From the NCBI GenBank assembly GCA_964557575.1, contig CAZLBC010000005.1:1-64000 (forward strand): 64,000 bases of DNA. Reading direction: 5' to 3'. The DNA is from CAZLBC01 sp964557575. Lineage in GTDB: Bacteria > Planctomycetota > Phycisphaerae > SM23-33. Shown in pieces: positions 24,995 to 34,248 of this stretch (position 1 is the first letter of the stretch; every line of letters begins with the position of its first letter). Under the pieces are notes generated by a model. It did not search any database, was not told the DNA's origin, and saw nothing but the letters and a program-made list of their open reading frames with translations. Both the position numbers and the translations under genes were made by a program.

Positions 24995-26820
24995 ATGAGC
25001 AGATACCAACTTGAAATGATAAAGGGCAGCGATGCGGGGCATATCTACGGTTTGATCCGTGGTGCCAACGGTCTGGGCCGAAGCCTGAGAAACAATATCG
25101 TGTTTCCCCGGGACAACGTGAAGGTTTCGGTCAACCACGCGATCATCTACGTCCACGAGGACCATCTTTCCATAGAGGATCTCTCCAGCACCAACGGGAC
25201 GTATGTCAACGAGGAGCGCGTCACCACCCACACGCTGAACCCCGGAGACGTGGTCGGCATCGCCCACGACGGCCCTCGTTTTCGACTCCTTGAGACGGCC
25301 GGGGCCGCAAAGCCGTCCCCGCCCGCGACGAAGGACATGGACGACACCGCGGACGATGACCGGTCCTTGCTCGATACGGCCGCCCACGAGCGCACGGCCT
25401 TAGCGCCGTCGTCCGACGACCTGGCCTGGACACCGTATTTAAGTTCAGCCGATGCGAAAGATGTCCTGGAACGGGCCCGTGAGGAATCGGGCCGGCGCGG
25501 CAAACCGGTCGTGGACAGCACCGACCTGTTGCTTGCCCTGCTCAAGAAGGAAGAGGGACCGGTCGCCGACCTGCTCAGCGAAGCGGGACTGACCTACGAA
25601 GCAGTCGCCCAACGCATCAAGACCGGTGACGGCGAACCCGGCGCAGACGAGGACGAAGAGGCGGAGGACCTGTACCAGGCACTGGACATCATCGATGATG
25701 AAGAGGTTCTGCACGTTATTCAGTCCTGGACGGAACTGGAAGAGGAATCCCGCCGGGACATCATGCATATCATCCGCGATGACCTGGCATCGGAACCGGA
25801 GGAAGATTTGGATCCGGGACTGACTCCGGAGCCCGAATCTGATGCCGATGCGGCACCCGAACATAAACCCGCGCCGGAGCCCTGTACCGCAGCGGATGAA
25901 CCGCCCCGGGACGAAGAACCGGCCCCGGGTCCTGACGCGTCACAGGAACCGGAACCTGCGCCGAACGACGACACGGCAATCATGGATCCCCTCCCGGACC
26001 GGGAAGCGGACGCCGAACCGGACGCCGCGCCCGANNNNNNNNNNNNNNNNNNNNNNNNNNNNNNNNNNNNNNNNNNNNNNNNNNNNNNNNNNNNNNNNNN
26101 NNNNNNNNNNNNNNNNNNNNNNNNNNNNNNNNNNTCATGGATCCCCTCCCGGACCGGGAAGCGGACGCCGAACCGGACGCCGCGCCCGAACCTCAATCCG
26201 TCGACGCGGCATACGGCGCCGAAACGCCGGAACCGCCCCGGGACCGGGAAACGGACGCCGAACCGGATAGTGTACAGGAATCCGAACCCGCGCCGGACGA
26301 CGACACGGCAATCATGGATCCCCTCCCGGGCCGGGAACCGGACGCCGAACCGGACGCCGCGCCCGAACCTCAATCCGTCGACGCGGCATACGGCGCCGAA
26401 ACGCCGGAACCGCCCCGGGACCGGGAAACGGACGCCGAACCGGATAGTGTACAGGAATCCGAACCCGCGCCGGACGACGACACGGCAATCATGGATCCCC
26501 TCCCGGGCCGGGAACCGGAGGCCGAACCGGACGCCGCGCCCGAGCCTCAATCCGTCGACGCGGCATACGGCGCCGAAACGCCGGAACCGCCGCGGGACCG
26601 GGAACCGGCACCGGAAACGGCATCAGACGCGGCACAGGGAACCGAACCCGCGCCGCAAGACGATACCGCAGTATATGAACCGCCCCGGGACGGGGAACCG
26701 GATCAGGGACAGAATATCCCGCCGGACCAGGTACCCGACCCGGGAGAAGAACCCGGACAGGAACAGGAGCCGGGCCGGGGCAACGACCGGGGCCAAGACG
26801 ACGTGTTCCCCCGGTATTGA
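24995..26820 (+). CDS. FHA-domain protein with a Clp-N-like domain and acidic tandem-repeat tail (interrupted by an assembly gap)
   Basis: The frame starts at ATG 24995 (GGAG seven bases upstream). Residues 1-100 are an FHA phosphothreonine-binding domain: GLGRS, SVNHAII and DLSSTNGTYVN are the conserved phosphopeptide-contacting loops. About residues 145-205 (SSADAKDVLERAREESGRRGKPVVDSTDLLLALLKKEEGPVADLLSEAGL) resemble a Clp N-terminal repeat domain. A helical acidic segment follows, then a Pro/Glu/Asp-rich tail made of 59-residue repeats (177 bp). The 100 Ns at 26035-26134 break the frame; the downstream frame resumes at 26135 in the +1 register and ends ...GQDDVFPRY at 26820. Removing the Ns and one copy of the 55-bp overlap restores a single frame. 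No signal peptide, so a cytoplasmic adaptor is most likely. Convergent with the histidine kinase gene, 18 bp away. Confidence 0.82.
25980..26610 (+). repeat. 177-bp in-frame tandem repeat array
   Basis: Units begin at ATGGATCCCCTCCC at 25982 (cut by the gap), 26137, 26314 and 26491, spaced exactly 177 bp where sequence is complete. Each encodes 59 acidic, proline-rich residues beginning MDPLPGRE. Units are nearly identical, so the array is likely to vary in copy number. Confidence 0.95.
26035..26134. other. Assembly gap of 100 Ns
   Basis: The 55 bases before the gap (25980-26034) are identical to the 55 bases after it (26135-26189). A fixed 100-N spacer between contig ends sharing 55 bases is what a k=55 de Bruijn assembly leaves at a repeat. 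The true length is unknown: either the ends overlap directly or one or more 177-bp units are missing. Confidence 0.95.
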
Positions 26821-26838
26821 ATCGGGTTTCGCCCGACA

Positions 26839-28152
26839 CTAGGCGGTAACCGGCTGCTGCTCCTCCTCGTAATACGGCAGGCGCACAGTAAACGTACTCC
26901 CCTCGTTCTCCACGCTCTGCAGTTCCATCTCGCCGCCGAATCGTTCAACGATATTCCTGATACCGGCCAGTCCCACTCCGCTGCCCCGGATCTTGTGTTT
27001 CTTCGCATTCGACGCCCGGAAGAACTCGGTGAAAAGCATGGGTATATCCTCTTCGGGAATGCCGATGCCGGAGTCCGCGACGTCCAGGACAACCCACCGG
27101 TCTTCCCTGCGGAGGTGAACCCGCACCGTTCCCTCGAGCGTGTATTTGACCGCATTTGAGACGAGGTTCGAAACGATCAGGCCGCAGCCGTCGGCGTCGA
27201 TACGGGTCTTCAGTTCCCCGCCGGGCAGCAGGAGTTCCATCGCCACGCTTTTCCGTTCGGCCTCGATGCGGTACTTTCGGCAGATCTCCGCCGTCAACGA
27301 CACTAGGTCGACGGCCATGATGGTGCCCAATTTTCCGCCCGCCTTGCACCGGGCCAGAAGCAGTATGTCCGAGATAAGGCCGAGCATCTCTTCCATCCGG
27401 CCGGCGATGCGGTCGTGCAGACGGTGCAGTTCGGCATCCAGATCCTCTCTCTCCGTGAGCATGTCCGTCAACATCTTCGCCGCCGCGGCCGGGGATTTCA
27501 GCTCGTGGACGAGCGTCCGCATGAACTGCGCCTTTTCCCGGTCGAGCTTCTTGAGTGACGCCAGGTCGTCGTACAACCGGGCGTTGTGAAGGGCGTACCC
27601 GATCAGCCGGGCGACGCTGCCGAGCAGCGGGAGGTCCACCGCGGTAAATATCCCGTCCCGCCGGTTCATCACCTGTACGACACCGACGGGTTCGCCCTTG
27701 AACAGGGCGGGCGCGCACATGACGTCCCTGGTGCGAAAATGGTTGACCTTGTCCCAGGAACGGTCGAATGCCAGTTCCGGCGAAACAGCGCTCAGGTCGC
27801 CGTAGGCGTCCGGCACGACGAACATTCTGCCCGAGACGGCGCAGTAACCGGCAAGGGAATGCGGGTCGATCGGAACCGTGATCGTCCTGGCGACATTGCC
27901 GATGACCGCGACGGATTCGAGGCACTCGGTTTCCCGGTTTATGATATAGACCGTGGCCCGCTCGGCGTTGAAATCAATGCAGACGACATCGGCGACCTCG
28001 CGAAGGACATCGGGAACGTGGACGTCGCCGACTATCCGATCGTAGACGGCGAAGAGGGCCTCGTGGGCCGGAACGGCATCCCGGTCCCAGACGCCCCGGG
28101 TCGTCAATACGCGTGTTATGTCATCCCGGTGCTGTTGCGCTTCGTTGCACAT
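26839..28152 (-). CDS. GAF-domain sensor histidine kinase
   Basis: A 437-residue soluble kinase with no membrane segment. Residues about 25-190 are a GAF sensor domain (VLREVADVVCIDFNAERATVYIIN ... APALFKGEPVGVVQVMNR). Residues about 205-270 form the dimerisation/phosphoacceptor region with His in RTLVHELKSPAAAAKML. The ATPase domain shows the N box (NLVSNAVKYT), G1 (DSGIGIPEED), F box (FTEFFRAS) and G2 (GSGVGLAGIRNI). It would autophosphorylate and pass phosphate to a receiver protein; the two receivers at 35.6-37.3 kb are candidates, though not adjacent. AAGGG lies before the ATG. Its 3' end faces the FHA gene. Confidence 0.93.
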   Translation of the reverse strand: MCNEAQQHRDDITRVLTTRGVWDRDAVPAHEALFAVYDRIVGDVHVPDVLREVADVVCIDFNAERATVYIINRETECLESVAVIGNVARTITVPIDPHSLAGYCAVSGRMFVVPDAYGDLSAVSPELAFDRSWDKVNHFRTRDVMCAPALFKGEPVGVVQVMNRRDGIFTAVDLPLLGSVARLIGYALHNARLYDDLASLKKLDREKAQFMRTLVHELKSPAAAAKMLTDMLTEREDLDAELHRLHDRIAGRMEEMLGLISDILLLARCKAGGKLGTIMAVDLVSLTAEICRKYRIEAERKSVAMELLLPGGELKTRIDADGCGLIVSNLVSNAVKYTLEGTVRVHLRREDRWVVLDVADSGIGIPEEDIPMLFTEFFRASNAKKHKIRGSGVGLAGIRNIVERFGGEMELQSVENEGSTFTVRLPYYEEEQQPVTA

Positions 28153-28249
28153 ACGTACCCTTTCCGCCGGGGCTCATTCCATCCCGACCGGGCGTATCAT
28201 GCACCACGACGGGCATCGATCCACGGCGGTGTTTCCCCCCCCGCGCATG

Positions 28250-29629
28250 CTACCCCGGCGGCTTCTGGCCCGGCCGCGTCCAGGGCACTTTCGCCGCGCG
28301 GGCCATCTGGTCGGCCATGGCCTTTTTCATTTCGGCGAACTTTTCCGGGCGGGTCGCGGCCAGGTCGTTCTCCTCCCGGGGGTCTTTTTTCAGGTCGTAA
28401 AGTTCGAACGGCTTGCCCGGTGTGTCGCAGACCAGTTTCCAGTGCCCCCTGATCATGGCCTTCTTCTTGCCCCGCTGCAGCCAGGTAAAAAAGTCGTCGC
28501 GGCCGAAGGGTTCCTGCGCCTTCCCGAGCAGCGTGGGCAGAAACGACCGGCCCTCGATGTCCGCCGGCGGCGCGGCACCCGCCGCCGCGAGGACGGTCGG
28601 CATGATATCCATCGTCAGGGCCTCCAGCGGCGCTGCCGTGCCGGACGCAATGGTGCCCGGCCAGGCCGCGCAGGTCGGGACCCGCAGTCCGCCCTCGTAG
28701 ACGTGGGTCTTGCCGCTCCGCCAGGGCCCGTTGTTCGCGCCTACCCGCAGCAGACCGCCGTTGTCGGAGGTGAATATGACCAGCGTGTTCTTCGCGAGGC
28801 CGAGCCGGTCGAGTTCGTCCAGGACCTTCCCGATGTTGTGATCGAGGTGTTCGATGAAGGCCACGAGTTTCGCGCGCTTCCTGTCGATGTCCTTTTCCCG
28901 GGCGGTGACCTTTTTCACCCATTCGGGGGGCGGCTGTATCGGGGTGTGGGGGGCGTTGTAAGCGAGAAACTGGAAAAACGGGCGGTTCTTTTTAGCCCGC
29001 TCGCGGAGGATCTCGATCGACCACGCGGTAAACAATTCCGTGGCGTGAATATCGTCGGGGTCTATCGTCTCCCGGTTGCGCCGCATGTAATTGTTGCCGT
29101 GGCGCAGGTGGTTGTAGTAGTCGTCCATCATGTCGCCGAGAAACCCGTGAAACTCGTCGAATCCGCGGTCGTTCGGGATGTTCGGCTCCCTGAGTCCCAG
29201 GTGCCACTTGCCGACGAGGGCGGTGTGGTAACCGGCCTTTCGCAGCAGGCCGGGCAGCGTCGGGGCCTTGGGATCCAGGTACCCCCAACTGTTGCGGTCG
29301 TGGGTGCGTACGACGCCGGGGACGCCGACCATGTCCTGGAACCGGCCGGTCAGGAGGGCGGCCCTGCTCGGCGAGCAGACGCAGCAGTTGGCCCTGAAGT
29401 TCTGCATCGTGATCCCCCGGGCAAAAAGACGATCCAGATGCGGCGTCTTCATGTCGCGGGCGCCGCAGCAGGCCAGGTCGCCCCGGCCGAGGTCGTCGGC
29501 CATGATCAGCAGGACGTTTGGTCGGGCGGCGGGAGCGGCGGCGGAAAGCGGGGCGGCGGCGGAAGCGGCAATCGCGCCCGCCGATTTCAGGAATCCTCGT
29601 CGGCTGACTGCAGTTTTGTCCGGCATCAT
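28250..29629 (-). CDS. Tat-exported sulfatase
   Basis: A 459-residue type I sulfatase. The N-terminus SRRGFLKSAGAIAASAAAPLSAAAPA is a strong Tat signal. RPNVLLIMADDLGRGDL gives metal-binding Asp pairs, and CCVCSPSRAALLTGRF holds the CxPxR formylglycine motif. LVGKWHLG and VIFTSDNGG follow in the expected order, and the C-terminus contains the usual WKLVCDTPGKPFELYDLKKDPREENDLA ending. Two consecutive ATGs occur at 29629 and 29626; the GGAG spacing favours the second. It lies 32 bp downstream of the nucleotide-sugar dehydrogenase on the same strand. About 26% or so by eye only resembles the sulfatase at 7838, so they likely desulfate different positions. Confidence 0.93.
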   Translation of the reverse strand: MMPDKTAVSRRGFLKSAGAIAASAAAPLSAAAPAARPNVLLIMADDLGRGDLACCGARDMKTPHLDRLFARGITMQNFRANCCVCSPSRAALLTGRFQDMVGVPGVVRTHDRNSWGYLDPKAPTLPGLLRKAGYHTALVGKWHLGLREPNIPNDRGFDEFHGFLGDMMDDYYNHLRHGNNYMRRNRETIDPDDIHATELFTAWSIEILRERAKKNRPFFQFLAYNAPHTPIQPPPEWVKKVTAREKDIDRKRAKLVAFIEHLDHNIGKVLDELDRLGLAKNTLVIFTSDNGGLLRVGANNGPWRSGKTHVYEGGLRVPTCAAWPGTIASGTAAPLEALTMDIMPTVLAAAGAAPPADIEGRSFLPTLLGKAQEPFGRDDFFTWLQRGKKKAMIRGHWKLVCDTPGKPFELYDLKKDPREENDLAATRPEKFAEMKKAMADQMARAAKVPWTRPGQKPPG

Positions 29630-29660
29630 CTTCTCCCTTGTCGGTAGTGAGTTTCCGCGT

Positions 29661-31019
29661 TCAGGCCTTGACGATCTTCTCCCTGCCTTCGCGGACGTTT
29701 CCGGTCGCGTTCCGGGTGTCGATCACCAGTTGCGCGTTGGCGACGATAAAATCACCGTCGTAGGCCGAATGGTCGGTACAGATCAGCACCGCGTCGGCGT
29801 CCCTGAGTACCCCGGCATCGAGGGGTACGGATGCCATCCCGAGATCGTGTTTCCTCATCCGGTGGGTCCGCGGGACATGGGGATCGTTGTACGAAACGTC
29901 CGCGCCGCTCGCGAGAAGCAGTTCGATAATCTCGAGGGAGGGGCTTTCGCGAACGTCGTCGATGTCCCTTTTATAGGCCAGGCCGAGAACGAGAATCCGC
30001 GACCCCTTCAGCGGCTTTCCCTTCTCGTTCAGGGCCTCCGCCGTCCGGCGGACCACGTGGGCGGGCATCGAGCAGTTGATTTCTCCGGCCAGTTCGATAA
30101 ACCGGGTCGAAAGGCCGTATTCCCGGGCCTTGTAGGAAAGGTAAAAGGGATCGATGGGTATGCAGTGCCCCCCGAGACCCGGCCCCGGGTAAAACGGCTT
30201 GAACCCGAACGGCTTCGTGGCGGACGCCGCGATAACCTCCCAGATGTCGATGTCCATCCGGTCGAACAGAAGCTTCATTTCGTTCACGAGCGCGATATTG
30301 ACGCTGCGGTACGTGTTCTCGAGTATCTTGGTCGCCTCGGCCGCCTCGGTCGATGACACGGTCACCACCGCGTCGACGGCCGTGCGGTAGAGTTCCGCGG
30401 CCGCCGCGGTCGAGCGGTCGTCGATCCCCCCCACCACCTTGGGGATCGTCCGCGTGGTGTAATCCTTCCGCCCGGGATCCTCCCGCTCGGGAGAGTAAGC
30501 CAGGAGGTAATCGACGCCGAAACGCAGTTTCGCCAGGGCCGGCTGGACCACCTCCCGGGTCGTGCCGGGATAAGTCGTCGATTCGAGCACCACCAGGCGC
30601 AGCCGCTCCCCGTTTAAATTCGCCGCGAGATCCCCGGCGGTTTGCCTGATGTACTGCAGGTCCGGCTGACGATTGGCGTCCAGGGGGGTGGGAACCGTTA
30701 TAACGAGACAGTCGCACGCCGAAAGCCGGGTGACGTCGCCGGTCGCCGAAAAGCGGCTTTCATCCACCAGCCGGCCTATATCCTCGGCGGGAATATGGCC
30801 GATGTAGCTGCCGCCGCCGTTGAGTATGTCGATCTTGTCTTCGTCGACGTCGAAACCCAGAACCCGCGCGCCGCCCCGGGCGAATTCCCTGACCAGCGGC
30901 AATCCCACGTACCCGAGCCCGATAACGCCGACGATCGCCTCGCGAGACCGTATCCGGTCCAGCAGTGCGGCGTGCCGCGCTTCCTGGTCGGGATGTTCGT
31001 TCACGCCCGTCCCCTTCAC
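29661..31019 (-). CDS. UDP-N-acetylhexosamine dehydrogenase (nucleotide-sugar dehydrogenase)
   Basis: Oxidises the C6 hydroxyl of a UDP-sugar to a uronate with two NAD+, for surface polysaccharide. The 452 residues show the N-terminal Rossmann motif (VGVIGLGYVGLPLVREFARGGARVLGFDVD), VITVPTPLD, VVLESTTYPGTT, the central KILENTYRSVNIALVNEM helix and GPGLGGHCIPIDPFYL with the catalytic Cys. The C-terminal UDP-binding domain starts RILVLGLAYKRDIDDVRESPSLEI. The VNEM and GGHCIPIDP versions are typical of the WbpA/UDP-GlcNAc branch rather than UDP-glucose dehydrogenase. The GTG start at 31017-31019 overlaps the stop of the upstream inositol-phosphate synthase by four bases (GTGA), so the two are translationally coupled. 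A second GTG 15 bases in is also possible. Confidence 0.92.
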   Translation of the reverse strand: MKGTGVNEHPDQEARHAALLDRIRSREAIVGVIGLGYVGLPLVREFARGGARVLGFDVDEDKIDILNGGGSYIGHIPAEDIGRLVDESRFSATGDVTRLSACDCLVITVPTPLDANRQPDLQYIRQTAGDLAANLNGERLRLVVLESTTYPGTTREVVQPALAKLRFGVDYLLAYSPEREDPGRKDYTTRTIPKVVGGIDDRSTAAAAELYRTAVDAVVTVSSTEAAEATKILENTYRSVNIALVNEMKLLFDRMDIDIWEVIAASATKPFGFKPFYPGPGLGGHCIPIDPFYLSYKAREYGLSTRFIELAGEINCSMPAHVVRRTAEALNEKGKPLKGSRILVLGLAYKRDIDDVRESPSLEIIELLLASGADVSYNDPHVPRTHRMRKHDLGMASVPLDAGVLRDADAVLICTDHSAYDGDFIVANAQLVIDTRNATGNVREGREKIVKA

Positions 31020-32122
31020 GCGTCGCCTTCCCCGGTGATGAAATCATCCAGCATTTTCGCGGCGACCGAATCGGTATATTGAACGGGCGGATGCTTCATG
31101 GTATACGCGCTGACCGCCTCGAGCGGACCCGCCAGTCCCCGCTCCCGCGCGAGTTTGCAGACACGGATCGCGTCGATCGTTTCCCCCCCGGAATTGGGGC
31201 TGTCCTGAACGCTGAGGCGCAGGTCGATATCGAACGGCACCCCGCCGAACCCGCGGCCCTCGATTCTCAGGGCACAGACCTTGTTGTCTTTCTGCCACGG
31301 CACGTACTCGGCCGGTCCGATGTGGATGTTTTCCGCCGAAAGCGGTTCCCCCATTTCGCACTGCACGGCTTCCGTCTTCGATATTTTCTTGTTTCCGAGC
31401 CGGGACCGCTCCAGCATGTTCAGGAAATCGGTATTTCCCGCCCAGTTCAACTGGTAGGTTCTGTCTATCGTCGCACCGCGGTCATTCATCATTTTCGTCA
31501 GAACGCGGTGGGTAATCGTCGCGCCGACCTGCGCCTTGATATCGTCGCCGACGCAGGGGATTCCCCGCTCGGCAAACCTGCCGGCCCACTGCTCGTCGGA
31601 GACGATAAAGACGGGAATGCAGTTGATCAGGCTCACCCCTGTTTCCAGGCAGCACTCGGCGTAAAACGCGGTGGCGTCCCGGCTGCCCACCGGCAGGTAG
31701 TTCATGAGAATTTCCGCGCCGCTCTCAGACAGAAGCCGGCATATGTCTTCCCGGGACGCCGCAGGGTCGTCGGCCGTGCGGAACGACTCGTCGTCGGGAT
31801 AGTCCTTCATATGCCCCGCCACGCCGTCCAGCGGGTTACCCATGACAACGCTCACGTCGCTGCTGAAATCGTCGTAAAAAACCTGCGAATTGTTGGGGGG
31901 AGCGAACAGTGCTTCGCGCAGCGGCAGTCCGACCTTGCGCGCATCGACGTCGACGGCGGCCACCACCGCGATGTCACCGGGCGCGTAACCACCGATCGTG
32001 GTATGGGCGAGTCCGACGATCTCCTCACCGGTTTCGAAGACGCGCCGGTAATAGTGTATCCCCTGAACCAGCGACGAGGCACAGTTACCCACACCAACGA
32101 TAGCAATCGGTATCCTCTTCAT
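31016..32122 (-). CDS. ino1: myo-inositol-1-phosphate synthase (inositol-3-phosphate synthase)
   Basis: Converts glucose 6-phosphate to 1D-myo-inositol 3-phosphate by an NAD-dependent cyclisation. The 368-residue length and sequence match the short bacterial/archaeal type: IPIAIVGVGNCASSLVQGIHYY (NAD-binding), GDIAVVAAVDVDARKVG, ILMNYLPVGSRDATAFYAECCLETGVSLINCIPVFI, GDDIKAQVGATITHR with the conserved Lys, YQLNWAGNTDFLNM and NSGGETIDAIRVCKLA. The product could feed inositol phospholipids or inositol-containing solutes or glycans. No downstream inositol enzyme is present, only the coupled UDP-sugar dehydrogenase. Confidence 0.94.
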   Translation of the reverse strand: MKRIPIAIVGVGNCASSLVQGIHYYRRVFETGEEIVGLAHTTIGGYAPGDIAVVAAVDVDARKVGLPLREALFAPPNNSQVFYDDFSSDVSVVMGNPLDGVAGHMKDYPDDESFRTADDPAASREDICRLLSESGAEILMNYLPVGSRDATAFYAECCLETGVSLINCIPVFIVSDEQWAGRFAERGIPCVGDDIKAQVGATITHRVLTKMMNDRGATIDRTYQLNWAGNTDFLNMLERSRLGNKKISKTEAVQCEMGEPLSAENIHIGPAEYVPWQKDNKVCALRIEGRGFGGVPFDIDLRLSVQDSPNSGGETIDAIRVCKLARERGLAGPLEAVSAYTMKHPPVQYTDSVAAKMLDDFITGEGDA

Positions 32123-32275
32123 AGTACAACCACCGCGTTACCCGGACAGACAGCGCCGGCGTTTCGCCGATCCAGACGGCAACGCATTGAAAACACGCCA
32201 ATATGCTTACCAGACAAACAGCAACACGGAACGGCCGCACCGTTCAAGCGGGCTCGGTGCACACGGAAATCACGT

Positions 32276-32551
32276 TCACCCGGAAGAGCCGGACGGCCTG
32301 TTCATTTTGATCGCCAGGCGGCTTTTTGTGCGCGAAGCCTTGTTCTTGTGAATTGCCCCCTTTGCAGCCGCCTTGTCCAGCGCCCGAAAGCAGGCGCCGA
32401 GAGATTCTTCCGACTGTTTTGCATCGCCGTTTTCGAGGGCTTTTTCAAATTCCTTTACGGAATCCTTGACAGCCGTCTTGCGCCGATAATTCCTGGACCG
32501 TTGCTTCTTGCTTTGTCGCAAACGCTTTTTTGCAGAAGGTTTGTTCGGCAC
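32276..32551 (-). CDS. rpsT: 30S ribosomal protein S20
   Basis: A 91-residue, Lys/Arg-rich primary 16S rRNA-binding protein. PNKPSAKKRLRQSKKQRSRNYRRKTAVKDSVKEFEKAL and HKNKASRTKSRLAIKMN are the S20 signatures. It starts with GTG (32549-32551), with GGAG nine bases upstream; S20 genes often use a non-ATG start, which is linked to autoregulation in E. coli. It stands alone between the TPR gene and ino1 on the same strand. Confidence 0.96.
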   Translation of the reverse strand: MPNKPSAKKRLRQSKKQRSRNYRRKTAVKDSVKEFEKALENGDAKQSEESLGACFRALDKAAAKGAIHKNKASRTKSRLAIKMNRPSGSSG

Positions 32552-32688
32552 TACCGTTTATCTCCAGTTATTTTAAATACTTGTACTCTCAATCACGGCA
32601 AGCGGGGCATTATACATTTTAACGTTCAACTGGCAAGTAAAAACAAAAAAAACTCTCGGAGGTATACATCCAAACCGGAACAGACGCC

Positions 32689-34128
32689 CTAATGGCTTTC
32701 CTTGATTTTGTCCCGCACCTTCTCCAACCGCTGCTTGACATCCTTGTAATTGTAATCATTCTGGGCAATCGTCGACAACTGCTCCTGGGCGTCGCCGAGC
32801 CGTTCAAGATGCTCGTAACAGATAGATAAATTGTACCGTATTTCCTTGGCCCGGGCTTCGGTTATCTCTTCGGCGAGCGCTTTTTCGTAGGTCTCCGTCG
32901 CCTCCTGCCACCAGTCTTTTGCCATAAATGCCTGTCCGAGGTAATTCAGGGCCGAAAGGTGAAGGCGGGGATTGCGCTGCGCCTGCTGGAAGTAGGTGAT
33001 CGCCTGATCGTATTCCCCCCGCATGAACAGGCGGCGGGCGTACTCGAACTTGATCCCCAGGTCGGTCGGGTAATTCTCGCTCCGCTCCTTGTATTCTTTC
33101 GTCTCGAAATCGAGCTGTTTTTTCTTGAATTCCTCGACCTTGGCCTCGTCCCCCTCCTCCATGAGTTGTCGCAGCTTTCGGCGGTACTGCCGTATCCTGA
33201 TATCCCCGATCCGCAGCTTGAACTGGTAGGCCCCGGTGTCCTTGTAGGCCTTTTTCAATACTTCCACGGCCTGGGATTCGTAGGATTCTTCCTCGAAACA
33301 CAACAGCGCGTCGGCGAGCGCGTTTATTTTCCCGTATTCCATGGGATCCTTCTCGTACGCCGCCGTGGCCTTCTTGATCTGCCGCTGCAGGTAATCGTCA
33401 TCCTTGTAGGCCGCATCATCCTGCATTAATTCCCTCTGCCTTTCCGGATCCGCCACCGCCTCCGTAAAGCTGTGCGCCTCGTCTCCGTACCTGCCCTTCT
33501 GGATCGTGTACTGGCTGGACAAGTCGCGCATCCGCTCCTCGAGAACCGGATCGTTCGGCGAAGCGAGCATGGCCTGGTTGCACGCCTGCATCGCCTGGTC
33601 GTATCTTTCGATCCCCGCGGCGGCATCGGTCATGGCGACACACAGTCGCTTATCCGCCCGCTTGGCCTGGCGCTGGTTGTCCAGGAGAACGTCGACTATC
33701 CAGGAGATAACATCCGTCAACTCGAGGGCCACGGCCGCCTTCATCACCTGCTCGCCGTACTGGGCGGAACCGGGATTCTTGGCAAACAGGAAACTCGCGT
33801 TGGCCATGTTATCAAGCGGATCTTTCCCCTGCCGGTGCGTCCACTGGTCTTTCAGCCCCGGCCCCTTGCCGCCTTCCGCCTTGCGCTTCAGGGCGATTTC
33901 GCGGAGTTTCTTGTGGCCATTCTCGAGATTATCGGGTTCGCGCCTGATGCCCTGAACATAGAGTTCAATGGCGAAGTCCCAGTTGCCGGTGCCGGCGACG
34001 TCTTCGGCCCGCTGGAAAAATGCCTCGCCCTTGCCGGCATACGATACTTTTTCCGGGGCGGCCGGCTCTTCGGCAGGCTGCTGATCAGCTTGTTTCGCAT
34101 CTTTTTTTTCTGTTTTCTCTTCAGCCAT
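32689..34128 (-). CDS. Tetratricopeptide-repeat protein
   Basis: A 479-residue soluble protein without signal peptide. It has a charged N-terminal tail (EEKTEKKDAKQADQQPAEEPAAP), then TPR-type helical hairpins, for example NWDFAIELYVQGIRREPDN near 50-70, YDQAMQACNQAMLASPNDPVLEERM near 180-205, EYDQAITYFQQAQRNPRLHLSALNYLGQAFMAKDWWQEATETYEKAL near 370-420. A long coiled-coil-like stretch (YRRKLRQLMEEGDEAKVEEFKKKQLDFETKEYKER) lies near 310-350. Probably a scaffold; no enzymatic motif is visible and I cannot name a partner. Confidence 0.85.
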   Translation of the reverse strand: MAEEKTEKKDAKQADQQPAEEPAAPEKVSYAGKGEAFFQRAEDVAGTGNWDFAIELYVQGIRREPDNLENGHKKLREIALKRKAEGGKGPGLKDQWTHRQGKDPLDNMANASFLFAKNPGSAQYGEQVMKAAVALELTDVISWIVDVLLDNQRQAKRADKRLCVAMTDAAAGIERYDQAMQACNQAMLASPNDPVLEERMRDLSSQYTIQKGRYGDEAHSFTEAVADPERQRELMQDDAAYKDDDYLQRQIKKATAAYEKDPMEYGKINALADALLCFEEESYESQAVEVLKKAYKDTGAYQFKLRIGDIRIRQYRRKLRQLMEEGDEAKVEEFKKKQLDFETKEYKERSENYPTDLGIKFEYARRLFMRGEYDQAITYFQQAQRNPRLHLSALNYLGQAFMAKDWWQEATETYEKALAEEITEARAKEIRYNLSICYEHLERLGDAQEQLSTIAQNDYNYKDVKQRLEKVRDKIKESH

Positions 34129-34248
34129 TATTCACATACTCGCTGTTATCGCCTGATGTCGTGTCTGTGCGCGGTTGCACGCACAAATTCCCCGCGATAA
34201 TACATAATATAGTAAATCCAGACAATAGCGGCTCTCGAAAAAACCCGG

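Noticed and set aside
25980..26610. CRISPR-like or intergenic repeat array
   Set aside because: Units are contiguous, 177 bp, multiples of three and in frame with the protein; there are no spacers.
26190..26842. Arg-rich repeat protein (NPSTRHTAPKRRNRPGT...) continuing after the gap
   Set aside because: A frame produced only by the arbitrary 100-N length; the acidic frame continues the upstream protein after correcting the gap.
32123..32275. Terminator between rpsT and ino1
   Set aside because: A weak GAACGG/CCGTTC hairpin on the minus strand lacks a T-run, so no terminator is called.
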